This document shows, one piece after another, positions 54,896 through 63,965 of a stretch of DNA of 64,000 nt. Made by a program: the position numbers and the translations under genes. The notes beneath the pieces are model-generated. The model searched no databases and was not told the DNA's origin. It saw nothing but the letters and a program-made list of their open reading frames with translations. Position 1 is the stretch's first letter. Each line of letters opens with the position of its first letter. The stretch lies in contig JAFTDB010000031.1 in NCBI GenBank assembly GCA_017454375.1, positions 62,001 through 126,000 of the forward strand, in the 5' to 3' direction. Origin of the DNA: Acholeplasmatales bacterium (lineage in GTDB: Bacteria; Bacillota_I; Bacilli_A; Acholeplasmatales; Anaeroplasmataceae).

Positions 54896-55999
54896 TTGTT
54901 TAATAAACATGATTTAACCAGAGACACATTTATGCTAGATGGTAAATTTGCTAAATGTGGATATGACTGGTGGTGGCACAATTTTACAGGCTATAACGCG
55001 AAAACAGGTGAAGCAAAGACATTCTTCATCGAGTTTTTTATCTGTAATCCTGACTATGCAGATGAAAAGCCAACATTTGGTCAGCTAGGTGAAACTCCAT
55101 CATATTTAATGATTAAGGCTGGTGCTTGGGGTAATGAGCCTAGACAGCTACATCGTTTCTTTGGCTTAAGAAAGGTCGCAGTAAGTAAACTAATCCCATT
55201 TAGTGTAGCTGCCGATGAATGTTATCTAAGTGAAAAGAAGATAAGTGGAAGTGTCAACATCAGTAAGGAAGTAAGCCAACAACACCCTGAATACATGTGT
55301 GACTTTGGTACTATGAGATTCGATTTAAAAATCGAAAAGGATATAGCCTTCAATGTAGGATATGGTGCATCAAAGTTATTTAGAAAGATGAAAGCTTTTG
55401 AAATGTTTTGGCATGCTGAGGGCATGAAGACATATTATCAAGGTGAAGTAATCTTTAACGGTGAAAAATATATCGTAAGTAAGGATAACTGTTATGGATA
55501 TGCTGATAAGAACTGGGGCAAGGATTTTACATCTCCTTGGTTATGGCTATCATCTAATAATCTAGTTAGTAAAAAGACTGGTCAAAGACTAGAAAATAGT
55601 GTATTTGATATTGGCGGTGGAAAACCAAAAATTGGCTTCTTGAAGCTAAGAGGAAAGCTTTTATCAGCATTTTATTATGAAGGTAAATGTTATGAATTCA
55701 ATTTCTCTAAGTTCTGGACATTTACACGTACTAGATTTAAATCAACTGAAACAGAAGATGAGGTTATTTGGCATGTTGTTCAAAGAACATGGACAAATAA
55801 AATGGTTACTGATATAAAATGCAAGAAGAAGGAAATGCTTCTTGTAAATTATGAAGCACCAAATGGAAAGAAACTTCACAACCATCTATGGAATGGTGGT
55901 ACAGGTGAAGGAACTGTTAAGCTATATCATCACGGCAAGTTAATCGATGAAATCGAATGTAAAAATGTTGGCTGTGAATATGGTGAATATGATAAATAA
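54896..55999 (+). CDS. Tocopherol-cyclase-like lipocalin-fold protein
   Basis: A 367-residue protein with the pattern of the tocopherol-cyclase/carotenoid-hydratase-like family: Trp-rich GYDWWWHNFTGYNAKTGE at the start, MFWHAEGMKTYYQGEV in the middle, and the signature YGYADKNWGKDFTSPWLWL near residue 205. No tocopherol pathway is expected in such a bacterium, so the ligand is probably another isoprenoid, lipid or hydrophobic molecule. TTG 54896, eight bases after AGGGG, is the likely start; GTG 54887 is too close to the ribosome binding site. It is the last gene of the operon. Confidence 0.82.
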   Translation: MFNKHDLTRDTFMLDGKFAKCGYDWWWHNFTGYNAKTGEAKTFFIEFFICNPDYADEKPTFGQLGETPSYLMIKAGAWGNEPRQLHRFFGLRKVAVSKLIPFSVAADECYLSEKKISGSVNISKEVSQQHPEYMCDFGTMRFDLKIEKDIAFNVGYGASKLFRKMKAFEMFWHAEGMKTYYQGEVIFNGEKYIVSKDNCYGYADKNWGKDFTSPWLWLSSNNLVSKKTGQRLENSVFDIGGGKPKIGFLKLRGKLLSAFYYEGKCYEFNFSKFWTFTRTRFKSTETEDEVIWHVVQRTWTNKMVTDIKCKKKEMLLVNYEAPNGKKLHNHLWNGGTGEGTVKLYHHGKLIDEIECKNVGCEYGEYDK

Positions 56000-56006
56000 G
56001 CATAAG

Positions 56007-56033
56007 AAAAAGCCCTTTGTGAAGGGCTTTTAG
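56007..56033. terminator. Bidirectional terminator
   Basis: Stem AAAGCCCTT/AAGGGCTTT with loop TGTG, between the end of the lipid operon and convergent glgC. Confidence 0.93.
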
Positions 56034-56043
56034 TTTGTCTTGA

Positions 56044-57279
56044 TTATTTTATTGTTTCGCCAGCTTTAACTACCTTATCAGCGATATCTACATCTCTTTG
56101 GATAGCAGAAGAAAGGATTCTAACATTTCTTTCAACTACTAAGCCCTTAGGTAAGTTAAGCTTTTTACCGATAACGTTAAGACCAGAAGATAATACTTTT
56201 GGTTTTTCTTTATTAGGTGTCTTTTTGCTACCGATACCGATAACTGAGTTATCACCAACGATTGTGTTCTTATCGATGATTGTATCTTCAATCTTACAAT
56301 CCTTACCGATTACTACATCGTTTAGGATTACAGAGTTTCTAACGATAGCACCTTTACCAATTTGAACACCAGGAGATAATACTGAGTTTTCTACATAACC
56401 ATCAATGATACAACCATTTGAAATAAGAGAAGTACGAATAGTTGCGTCATTACCTACCTTAACTGGTGGAAGATCCTCACTCTTTGTATAGATTTTCCAA
56501 TCAGGGTCGTATAGGTTTAAAGAAGTATCATGACATAATTCTAGGTTGGCTTCTAGATAAGAATCATAAGTTCCTACATCCTTCCAGTAATCGTAGAATT
56601 CATAAGCATAAACATTCTTATTTTTAATCATATCAGGAATGATATGCATACCGAAGTCTAGATCATCAATTTCTGGATGAGCTTCAATCATTTCGATTAA
56701 TGCTTCAGTATTGAATACATAAATACCCATAGAAGCCTTATTTGATTTTGGTTCCTTTGGCTTTTCTACGAATTTTTCAATTTTTAGATTTTCATCAGTT
56801 TCCAAAATACCAAATCTAGATGCTTCCTCCATAGGAACGATCTTGGCAGCGATTGTTAAATCAGCACCAGTACGTTTATGTTGTTCAATCATCTTAGAGT
56901 AATCCATTTTATAAATATGGTCACCAGATAGGATTAGAACATATTTTGATGCATAACGCTTAACGAATTCTAAATTCTTTCTAACCGCGTCTGCAGTACC
57001 ATTGTACCAAGAGTTGTTTGGTTGAAGAAGAGTAACGAAAGAGTCACGTCTATCTAAGTCCCAAGGTTTACCAACACCGATGTGTTCGTTAAGTGATAAT
57101 GGTAGATATTGAGTTAAGATACCAATTTGAAAGATTCCTGAGTTTGTACAATTTGATAAGGCAAAGTCAATAATTCTGAACTTTCCTGCAAAAGGTACTG
57201 CTGGTTTAGAACGTCTTTCTGATAAAATATCAAGTCTTGAACCTCTACCGCCTGCTAAAATTAAAGCTAAAGTTTCCAT
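56044..57279 (-). CDS. glgC: Glucose-1-phosphate adenylyltransferase GlgC
   Basis: GlgC makes ADP-glucose, the committed step of bacterial glycogen synthesis. The 411-residue protein has LALILAGGRGSRLDILSERRSKPAVPFAG with the nucleotide-binding motif, GTADAVRKNL, VLILSGDHIYKMDY and FVEKPKEP, and a C-terminal left-handed beta-helix of hexapeptide repeats. A full-length catalytic subunit rather than the shorter GlgD. It follows glgA by ten bases on the same strand. No branching enzyme or phosphorylase gene is in the window. Confidence 0.95.
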   Translation of the reverse strand: METLALILAGGRGSRLDILSERRSKPAVPFAGKFRIIDFALSNCTNSGIFQIGILTQYLPLSLNEHIGVGKPWDLDRRDSFVTLLQPNNSWYNGTADAVRKNLEFVKRYASKYVLILSGDHIYKMDYSKMIEQHKRTGADLTIAAKIVPMEEASRFGILETDENLKIEKFVEKPKEPKSNKASMGIYVFNTEALIEMIEAHPEIDDLDFGMHIIPDMIKNKNVYAYEFYDYWKDVGTYDSYLEANLELCHDTSLNLYDPDWKIYTKSEDLPPVKVGNDATIRTSLISNGCIIDGYVENSVLSPGVQIGKGAIVRNSVILNDVVIGKDCKIEDTIIDKNTIVGDNSVIGIGSKKTPNKEKPKVLSSGLNVIGKKLNLPKGLVVERNVRILSSAIQRDVDIADKVVKAGETIK

Positions 57280-57289
57280 ATAATTCCTC

Positions 57290-58702
57290 CTATACTAGCC
57301 TTTTATATAAATTGATGTAGGCTAAAGCTGATTGTTTCCAACTGTAGTCCTTTTCCATTGCTTGTTTAATTAATTTCTTGAATGCTGGTTTATGATTATT
57401 GTAAATATCAATTGCTAAGAACATTACTTCCTTTAAATCAAAAGCATTGAAATTAGTGAATGTGAAGCCTGTACCTTCACCTGTATATTGGTTGTATGCA
57501 AATACTGTATCTTTCAAACCACCAGTTTCTCTTACAAGTGGAAGTGTACCATATCGCATGGCAATCATTTGACCAAGTCCACATGGCTCGAATTTAGATG
57601 GCATTAAGAAGATGTCACATCCTGCATAAATCTTTTGAGCTACTGGATCAGAATATCCGATATAAGCTTTAAATCTATTTGGATAGCGAGCCTCTACGCT
57701 ACGGAAGAAGTCTTCATAATAAGCATCTCCACTACCCATTAAAATAAATTTAGCATTACTATGATTGATTACATCATCGATAATTGGCATTAATAAGTCG
57801 ATACCCTTTTGATCTACAAGTCTTGATACTAAACCAAATAGTGGTGCATCGTCATCATCTAGACCAAATTCCTTAAGTAGGGCTTCCTTATTAGCTTTTT
57901 TGCCAGAAGTAACTGTCTTTATATCATAATTCTTATAAATTAATTTATCTGTCTTAGGATTATATTTATCTACATCAATACCATTTAGGATACCTTCAAA
58001 GTCGAAATATCTTAAGCCTAAGATATTATTTAGGTAATATCCATATTGATCTGTTAGAACCTCATCCTTATAAGATGGAGAAACAGTAGTAATGATGTTT
58101 GATTCCATAATTGCTGTCTTCATAAAGTCGATGCAGCCACCAAATTCAAGTGAAGAAGAATAAGGCATGTATAGAATACCCATCATATCCATAGGGAAGT
58201 TTCCTTGATATTGGATATTGTGAATACTGAATACTGTACGAATCTTACTGTATTCATAATGTTCTGAATAATTTGTTTTCAATATATAAGGGATTAAGCC
58301 TGTTTGCCAGTCGTTATTATGGATGATATCTGGGTAGAAGTTGACTACTCTGATTGCCTCTAATACTGCAAAGCAGAAGAAAGCAAATCTTTCACCATCA
58401 TCTCTATAACCATAGAAACCATCACGATTGAAATATCTTTCACTATCTATGAAATAGTAATCTACATCATCAGCTATAGCGTGGAATACACCAACATACT
58501 CCATTCTGTTAGCAATTCTTACGTAAGAATAACCTTGATAATAAGCCACATTTTTTTCTTTTATTTTTTTATAATATGGCATAATTACTCTTACATCATG
58601 GCCTTCTTTTTTTAATGCCTTAGGTAAAGCACCGATAACATCTGCTAAACCACCTGTTTTAGCAAATGGTGCACCTTCACTGGCACAAAGTAGTATTTTC
58701 AT
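57290..58702 (-). CDS. glgA: Glycogen synthase GlgA (GT5)
   Basis: GlgA adds glucose from ADP-glucose to alpha-1,4-glucan. The 470-residue protein has the ADP-glucose site KTGGLADVIGALPK near residue 15, the middle block NDWQTGLIPY and FSIHNIQYQGNF, VSRLVDQKGIDLL, and PSKFEPCGLGQMIAMRYGTLPLVRETGGL at the C-terminal active site. The open frame extends to 58720, but ATG 58702 gives the family-standard start and is preceded by GGAGGT. Confidence 0.96.
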   Translation of the reverse strand: MKILLCASEGAPFAKTGGLADVIGALPKALKKEGHDVRVIMPYYKKIKEKNVAYYQGYSYVRIANRMEYVGVFHAIADDVDYYFIDSERYFNRDGFYGYRDDGERFAFFCFAVLEAIRVVNFYPDIIHNNDWQTGLIPYILKTNYSEHYEYSKIRTVFSIHNIQYQGNFPMDMMGILYMPYSSSLEFGGCIDFMKTAIMESNIITTVSPSYKDEVLTDQYGYYLNNILGLRYFDFEGILNGIDVDKYNPKTDKLIYKNYDIKTVTSGKKANKEALLKEFGLDDDDAPLFGLVSRLVDQKGIDLLMPIIDDVINHSNAKFILMGSGDAYYEDFFRSVEARYPNRFKAYIGYSDPVAQKIYAGCDIFLMPSKFEPCGLGQMIAMRYGTLPLVRETGGLKDTVFAYNQYTGEGTGFTFTNFNAFDLKEVMFLAIDIYNNHKPAFKKLIKQAMEKDYSWKQSALAYINLYKRLV

Positions 58703-58741
58703 GCTAAATGAGACCTCCAAATGTTATAATTATCTAAAAAT

Positions 58742-58770
58742 AATTATACAATGGAAATTAAATATCTTCA
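58742..58770 (-). promoter_or_regulatory. Promoter of the glgA-glgC operon
   Basis: Minus strand TTGAAG (58765-58770), 17-base spacer, TATAAT (58742-58747), 40 bases before the ATG. Confidence 0.65.
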
Positions 58771-58861
58771 AGTATTATAAGGATTTTTCGCACTTTTTGA
58801 GGCTCCAAAAATAAATAAATTTTAACATTGACTTTTAATTACAAAAATATAAAAATATATA

Positions 58862-58890
58862 TTGATTCAATAGATGTTTTTTGATATAAT
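58862..58890 (+). promoter_or_regulatory. Promoter of the thioredoxin-fold candidate
   Basis: TTGATT (58862-58867), 17-base spacer, extended -10 TGATATAAT (58882-58890). Confidence 0.75.
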
Positions 58891-58939
58891 TATAAGGCTT
58901 AAAGACGTAAGTTAATATTAATATTAAGGAGTTTAAATT

Positions 58940-59572
58940 ATGGCTTCAAAAAATAGAAAAAGAAAAAACAAGTTCGTATGGACTAAGGAGTTAATATTCT
59001 TAATCGCAGGATTGCTAATATTAATCGCAATTGCAGTTGTTATTAATCTACCTACATCTGCTGAAAAATCATTAAGCAGATACAACACAGCAATTACAAC
59101 ATATAACACAGATAATAGTACATCATATACTACATTACCTAAAGATCATGTCTTCAAGGAAATTGATTATAATGGACTATTAAATGAAAAAACAAAGAAT
59201 GAATACGTTTATGTATTTTATGGCTCATTAACAAGTGGTACATACTTAGAACAATTAAGCAATATCAATACTAAAGCAAAAGATTGTGAAGTAAAGACAG
59301 TTTATTTAATGTTTGCAGACTGGTATGAAAATGCTACTGATAAAGAATCTTTATCATTCATCACTGAACTTGAAGATAGAGAAGAAAAATTAAGTAGCGG
59401 TAGAACAGAGCATGACAAAGTTAGCTTAGCAGCTCATCCAGCATTACTAGTTTTCAAAGACAATAAATTAGTGTACAATACTCAAACATATCAAAATGCC
59501 ACATCAGGTGATGATTATAATTGGAATATGTACATTAACAAAGCATTAACATTAAGTGTTGAATCAAAATAA
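58940..59572 (+). CDS. Membrane-anchored protein, possible thioredoxin fold without CxxC
   Basis: A 210-residue protein with a very basic N-terminus (KNRKRKNKF) and one hydrophobic helix (about 19-39), the rest outside the membrane. The outer domain has the strand pattern of thioredoxins: YVYVFYGSLTSGTYLEQL, then VYLMFADWYEN, then HPALLVFKDNKLVYN with the cis-Pro-like HPAL. The active-site CxxC is missing; the corresponding segment is GSLTSG. It would thus not be a disulfide oxidoreductase. AAGGAG precedes the ATG. Confidence 0.78.
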   Translation: MASKNRKRKNKFVWTKELIFLIAGLLILIAIAVVINLPTSAEKSLSRYNTAITTYNTDNSTSYTTLPKDHVFKEIDYNGLLNEKTKNEYVYVFYGSLTSGTYLEQLSNINTKAKDCEVKTVYLMFADWYENATDKESLSFITELEDREEKLSSGRTEHDKVSLAAHPALLVFKDNKLVYNTQTYQNATSGDDYNWNMYINKALTLSVESK

Positions 59573-59574
59573 TG

Positions 59575-59601
59575 AACTGGGACTCATGGTCTCAGTTTTT
59601 G
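59575..59601 (+). terminator. Intrinsic terminator
   Basis: Stem AACTGGGAC/GTCTCAGTT (one G-T pair) with loop TCATG, then T5. Confidence 0.85.
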
Positions 59602-59623
59602 TCTATTATAAGGTGTAAATATT

Positions 59624-61324
59624 ATGATTAAAGAAATAAAAAATAACTTAAAAGAACAATTAGAAAAATATTATAAGGACAACTTCAATCTAGCAGTTGA
59701 ATTTGTTGTAGAAGAGCCCAAAAAGGCAGAGCTTGGTGATATTTCAATCCCTGTATTTGCTTTAATTAAGCCACTAGGAAAGAAATTACCTGAAATTACT
59801 GCTGAGGTATGTGAAGTAATTAAAGGATTTGACCTACCAGTTGAGAATATCAGCGCTGTAGGTGGATTTGTTAATATGTTCATTAGCCGTGAAAAGATTG
59901 CCAAGATAGTACTTGCTAAATGTATCGAGGATGGCCTTGATTATGGTAAGAGCAATGTAGGTGAAGGTAAAAACATCACACTAGACTACTCAAGCCCTAA
60001 TATCGCAAAGAGCTTCTCAATTGGACATTTACGTTCAACTATGATTGGTAACTCACTAAAGAAGATTTATGATAAGTGTGGTTATTCTACGTATGGTATC
60101 AACTATCTAGGTGACTGGGGTACTCAATTTGGTAAGATGATTGTAGCTTATAAGACTTGGGGAGATAAAGAAAAAATCTTAGCTGACCCAATTAATGAGC
60201 TTACAGCTTTATATGTTAAATTCCATAAGGAAGCTGTAGATCATCCAGAGCTTGAAGATAAAGCTAGAGAAGCATTTAGAAAGATGGAACTTCGTGATCC
60301 TGAATATCTAGAGCTTTGGGAAAAAATTAGAGAATTATCTTTAAAGGAATCTGAACAAATCTATAAAATACTAGAAGTAAAATTTGATTCATATCGTGGT
60401 GAAGCATTCTATAACGATAAGATGGATTCAGTTGTAGAAGAGCTTGAATCAAAAGGATTACTTGTTGAAGATAACGGTGCACAAATAGTTAAGCTTGGTG
60501 ATGATATGCCACCTGCCTTAATTAAACGTAGTGATGGTGGTTCACTTTATATCACTCGTGATATAGCTGCCGTATTATATCGTAAGAAGATGTTAAACTT
60601 CTCAAAAATCTTATATGTTGTAGGTAATGAACAAAAGCTACATTTCGAACAATTAAAGAGTGTTGTTAAGAAAATGGGCTATGATTTTGCTGATGATATT
60701 ATCCATGTAAACTTCGGTTTATATCTTACAAATGGTAAGAAGGCTTCAACTCGTGAAGGAAATGTGGTAAAATTATATGATGTAATAAAGTATGCAAATT
60801 CTTTAGCTTTAAATCAGATTAATGAAAAGAACCCTAATTTAAAGAATAAAGAAGAAATTGCTGAAAAGGTTGCAGTAGGTGCAATCATATTCAACGACCT
60901 TAAGAATTTCCGTGGATTAGACGTTGAATTCGATTTAGAGAAGTCAATTAAGTTTGAAGGACAAACAGGTCCTTACTTACAATATACAGGAGTTAGAATT
61001 AACTCAATTTTAAAGGATAAGACATTTGATAATAAGAATATTGATCTATCTTTATTTACTAAAAATCATTATTTTGAATTAGTAAGATTGATTGATGACT
61101 TCGAAAATGTTATCATTGAAGCTGCAGAGGAATATTCTCCAAGTGTAATTGCTAGATATTTATTAAATTTAGCTACAGCTTTCAATAAGCTATATTCACT
61201 TGAAAAGATGAATATCGATGATGAAGTAATTAGAAATACTAATTTCACATTACTTGCAGCAACTAAAAATGTATTAGAAGAAGGATTAAGACTTTTAGGT
61301 ATAAAATATTTAGAAGAGATGTAG
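59624..61324 (+). CDS. argS: Arginyl-tRNA synthetase
   Basis: Class I synthetase charging tRNA-Arg. The 566 residues contain the HIGH-like SPNIAKSFSIGHLRSTMIGN near residue 125, NYLGDWGTQFGKMI, YITRDIAAVLYRK, VNFGLYLTNGKKASTREGN and the C-terminal anticodon-binding region with EYSPSVIARYLLNLATAFNK. It has the usual N-terminal Add-1 domain. AAGGTG precedes the ATG. The UPF0104 gene follows after 12 bases. Confidence 0.97.
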   Translation: MIKEIKNNLKEQLEKYYKDNFNLAVEFVVEEPKKAELGDISIPVFALIKPLGKKLPEITAEVCEVIKGFDLPVENISAVGGFVNMFISREKIAKIVLAKCIEDGLDYGKSNVGEGKNITLDYSSPNIAKSFSIGHLRSTMIGNSLKKIYDKCGYSTYGINYLGDWGTQFGKMIVAYKTWGDKEKILADPINELTALYVKFHKEAVDHPELEDKAREAFRKMELRDPEYLELWEKIRELSLKESEQIYKILEVKFDSYRGEAFYNDKMDSVVEELESKGLLVEDNGAQIVKLGDDMPPALIKRSDGGSLYITRDIAAVLYRKKMLNFSKILYVVGNEQKLHFEQLKSVVKKMGYDFADDIIHVNFGLYLTNGKKASTREGNVVKLYDVIKYANSLALNQINEKNPNLKNKEEIAEKVAVGAIIFNDLKNFRGLDVEFDLEKSIKFEGQTGPYLQYTGVRINSILKDKTFDNKNIDLSLFTKNHYFELVRLIDDFENVIIEAAEEYSPSVIARYLLNLATAFNKLYSLEKMNIDDEVIRNTNFTLLAATKNVLEEGLRLLGIKYLEEM

Positions 61325-61336
61325 TAGGAATCGTCT

Positions 61337-62518
61337 ATGTATTCAAAGAAGAAAATTATTCAAAACTTAATACTAGTTGGTGGTATCATTGTTATCCTAG
61401 TAATTTTGATTGTATCTCTAGGAGATATTAAATCAATTTGGCATACAATTACCACACAAGCTAACTTCCTATGGATGCTAGCTACTTTAGGCTTGGTTTT
61501 AGCTTATTGTTTCTTTAATTCATTATCAATTGTTTTCTTAACAAGAAGAAAATATAAAGATATAAGTAGAACTACCTTATTTTATGTTGCCGGTTCTGAA
61601 TTCTTCTTTAATGCGATTACTCCATTCTCATCTGGTGGACAGCCATTCCAGGCATATGCTTTAAAACAAAAGGGTGTAAAATTTTCTGATTCTACATCTA
61701 TATTACTTTTAAACTTCTTAGCATACCAAATCGTAATGAATATCATATCTGTTGCTGCAGTTATATGGTATTATGGTAAGCTTTCAAATGATGTACCTAA
61801 TCTAAGCTGGCTAGTATTCATTGGCTTTACAATTAACTTACTAGTTATGATAGTACTTGTACTACTTGGTACAACTAAATTCATGGGTAAGGGTATTTTA
61901 AAGCTTATCGATTTATTTGCTAAAATTAAATTCTTAAAGAAATTCTTAGAAAGTAGAAGAGAAGGATTCCAAGTATATGTTTCTGAAATGCAATCTGCAT
62001 TCAAGGAAATGGGCTCTTCAAAAAGAGTATGGTGCTTTGCAGCTATCTCTAAAGCTATTGCTTTAATGATTTTCTACTGTATCCCATTCTTCTCATTCTT
62101 ATCAATTGGAATTAACTTAGGAATGGATAACTTTATTTATGTTGCCGCAATGACATCATTTGCGTTAACTATCGCTATTTGGATTCCAACTCCAGGTTCA
62201 TCAGGTGGTGCAGAATTTGCCTTCACTACGCTATTTGTTGGGCTTTCTGTATTAAATGGTGCACCTCTAAATCCAGAAGCTAGCAAGGATGTTGCTAAGA
62301 ACTTAGCTATGAGTGGTATGCTTATTTGGCGTCTATTCACATATTATCTATTAATGCTATATGGCTTATTAATGTATGTCTTATTTACAAGAACAAATAA
62401 GGATTCTCAAACATTAGAGCCAACTACCGAAGAAGAAAAACAAGAATTAGCAGAAAATACTGCTGATTTAGAAGAAAATAAAGAAGAAATAATTAACACA
62501 TCAAGTGAGGAAAACTAA
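61337..62518 (+). CDS. MprF/UPF0104-type integral membrane protein
   Basis: A 393-residue membrane protein with about eight hydrophobic helices and the UPF0104 (lysylphosphatidylglycerol synthase TM region) motifs NAITPFSSGGQPFQAYALKQ and IPTPGSSGGAEFAFTTLF. Proteins of this flippase-like family move or bind lipids. The aminoacyl-transferase domain of MprF is absent. A long acidic cytoplasmic tail (about 355-393, Glu/Asn-rich) follows the last helix. The glycosyltransferase gene starts two bases after its stop, suggesting a glycolipid-making and lipid-moving pair. Confidence 0.9.
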   Translation: MYSKKKIIQNLILVGGIIVILVILIVSLGDIKSIWHTITTQANFLWMLATLGLVLAYCFFNSLSIVFLTRRKYKDISRTTLFYVAGSEFFFNAITPFSSGGQPFQAYALKQKGVKFSDSTSILLLNFLAYQIVMNIISVAAVIWYYGKLSNDVPNLSWLVFIGFTINLLVMIVLVLLGTTKFMGKGILKLIDLFAKIKFLKKFLESRREGFQVYVSEMQSAFKEMGSSKRVWCFAAISKAIALMIFYCIPFFSFLSIGINLGMDNFIYVAAMTSFALTIAIWIPTPGSSGGAEFAFTTLFVGLSVLNGAPLNPEASKDVAKNLAMSGMLIWRLFTYYLLMLYGLLMYVLFTRTNKDSQTLEPTTEEEKQELAENTADLEENKEEIINTSSEEN

Positions 62519-62520
62519 TT

Positions 62521-63744
62521 ATGAGAATAGGTTTATTTACAGATCAATTCTATCCACAAATTAGTGGTGTCGTTACTTCAGTTAAGATGTTATATGAAGC
62601 ATTAGAGGCTATGGGCCATGAATGCTTTATATTTACCGCAACCGATCAAGAAGGTCATGAAGATGATCCTGAAATAAAATATAAGAAGGTAATTAACTTT
62701 AAAGGAATTCATTATCCTTTTAAGGCATGTAAAGAGTATTATTTTTACATGAGACCTAAGAAATTTATCAAGATTATTGAATCATATAATCTAGATATAA
62801 TTCATTTAAATACTGAATTCGCAATTTCTAAGGTAGCAAGACTTGCCTCTAAGAAATTACATATACCGCTAGTTCATACCCTACATACAGCATGGATTAA
62901 CTATATTGGAACATTGTTCCCTAAGACAGACCCAATCCTACATCCATTTTGGATTAAAGTTATGCAAGTGTTATTTACAAAGCCATCTTATAAGGCAGCA
63001 ACACTAGAAATATTACCTACTAAGAAAATGATTCCTGATTTAAAGGATTATGGTATTAATGGTAATGATTTTGAAATCATGCCTACAGGTATTGAGCTTC
63101 GTAGATTCTTTAAAGAAAACTTCACTGATGAAGAAATTGGTGAATTAAAGGATAAGCTTAATTTAAAGAACAAATTCATTTTTGAATATGTTGGTAGAAC
63201 ATCAAGAGAAAAGAGCTGTGATGTCCTATTAAGTGCTTATGCTAAAGCATTTAAGAATAATGATGATGTCAGATTCTTACTTGTTGGTGGTGGCCCAGTT
63301 CTAGATGATTTAAAGGCTCAAGTAAAAGAGCTTGGCATTGAAGATAAGGTAGTATTCACAGGCTTAGTAGCTTGGAATGTAGTACCAATTTATTATCACC
63401 TAGGTAATGTCTTCTTAAACGCATCAAAAACTGAAACTCAAGGCTTAACTTATGTAGAAGCTTTAGCTGCAGAATTACCTAACCTAGTACAAAATGATTT
63501 ATGTATTGATGGTGTAATTGTTGAAGGCTTTAACGGTTATTTATTCGATGATGAATCAGAACTTGTAGAAAAACTAAAATACATCTATGGACATCAAGAT
63601 GAATTAAAGGAAGTAAAGGAAAATACCCTTCCATCAAGCCTTAAATACTCAAAAGAAGAATTCGCTAAGCATGCCTTAGCAATATATAAAAAAGCCATTG
63701 AAATGTACTTCAATGAACCTAAGAATAAAAAGTATAAAAAATAA
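62521..63744 (+). CDS. GT4 glycosyltransferase, diacylglycerol-glucosyltransferase-like
   Basis: A 407-residue GT-B enzyme. The N-terminus GLFTDQFYPQISGVVTSVKML, HTLHTAWINYIG, the central PTGIELRRF, FEYVGRTSREKSCDVLLSAY and the C-terminal NASKTETQGLTYVEALAAELP match the branch of 1,2-diacylglycerol 3-glucosyltransferases found in Bacilli and Mollicutes. It should use a nucleotide sugar to build the membrane glycolipid that can anchor lipoteichoic acid. Coupled to the UPF0104 gene and preceding tRNA-Leu. Confidence 0.9.
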   Translation: MRIGLFTDQFYPQISGVVTSVKMLYEALEAMGHECFIFTATDQEGHEDDPEIKYKKVINFKGIHYPFKACKEYYFYMRPKKFIKIIESYNLDIIHLNTEFAISKVARLASKKLHIPLVHTLHTAWINYIGTLFPKTDPILHPFWIKVMQVLFTKPSYKAATLEILPTKKMIPDLKDYGINGNDFEIMPTGIELRRFFKENFTDEEIGELKDKLNLKNKFIFEYVGRTSREKSCDVLLSAYAKAFKNNDDVRFLLVGGGPVLDDLKAQVKELGIEDKVVFTGLVAWNVVPIYYHLGNVFLNASKTETQGLTYVEALAAELPNLVQNDLCIDGVIVEGFNGYLFDDESELVEKLKYIYGHQDELKEVKENTLPSSLKYSKEEFAKHALAIYKKAIEMYFNEPKNKKYKK

Positions 63745-63772
63745 TTGATAAATATAATTAAAATGCTATAAT
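63745..63772 (+). promoter_or_regulatory. Promoter of tRNA-Leu
   Basis: TTGATA (63745-63750), 16-base spacer, extended -10 TGCTATAAT (63764-63772), about 20 bases before the tRNA. Confidence 0.8.
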
Positions 63773-63791
63773 TGATTATGGCATTTTATTT

Positions 63792-63876
63792 GCCCGCGTG
63801 GCGAAATTGGCAAACGCATACGACTCAAAATCGTACGGAGTAATCCTTGTCGGTTCAAGTCCGACCGTGGGCACCA
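63792..63876 (+). tRNA. tRNA-Leu (anticodon CAA)
   Basis: An 85-nt class II tRNA with acceptor GCCCGCG/CGTGGGC (one G-T pair), discriminator A and encoded CCA. The anticodon stem TACGA/TCGTA carries loop CTCAAAA (anticodon CAA, reading TTG). A long variable arm (CGGAGTAATCCTTG) and T-loop GGTTCAAGTCC are present. Confidence 0.98.
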
Positions 63877-63888
63877 GATAGACAATTA

Positions 63889-63915
63889 GCATCGTTTCAA
63901 TAAACGGTGTTTTTA
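63889..63915 (+). terminator. Terminator of tRNA-Leu
   Basis: Stem CATCGTTT/AAACGGTG (one T-G pair) with loop CAAT, then a T-run. Confidence 0.88.
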
Positions 63916-63936
63916 TTATCCAAATTAATAAAAACA

Positions 63937-63965
63937 TTGAAAAACATACATTTTTAATGTATTAT
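63937..63965 (+). promoter_or_regulatory. Promoter of a gene beyond the window
   Basis: TTGAAA (63937-63942), 17-base spacer, TATTAT (63960-63965). It is followed by a hairpin (AATAGTC/GACTATT, 63974-63992) and AGGAGG at 63993-63998, so a coding region must start just past base 64000. Confidence 0.6.
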
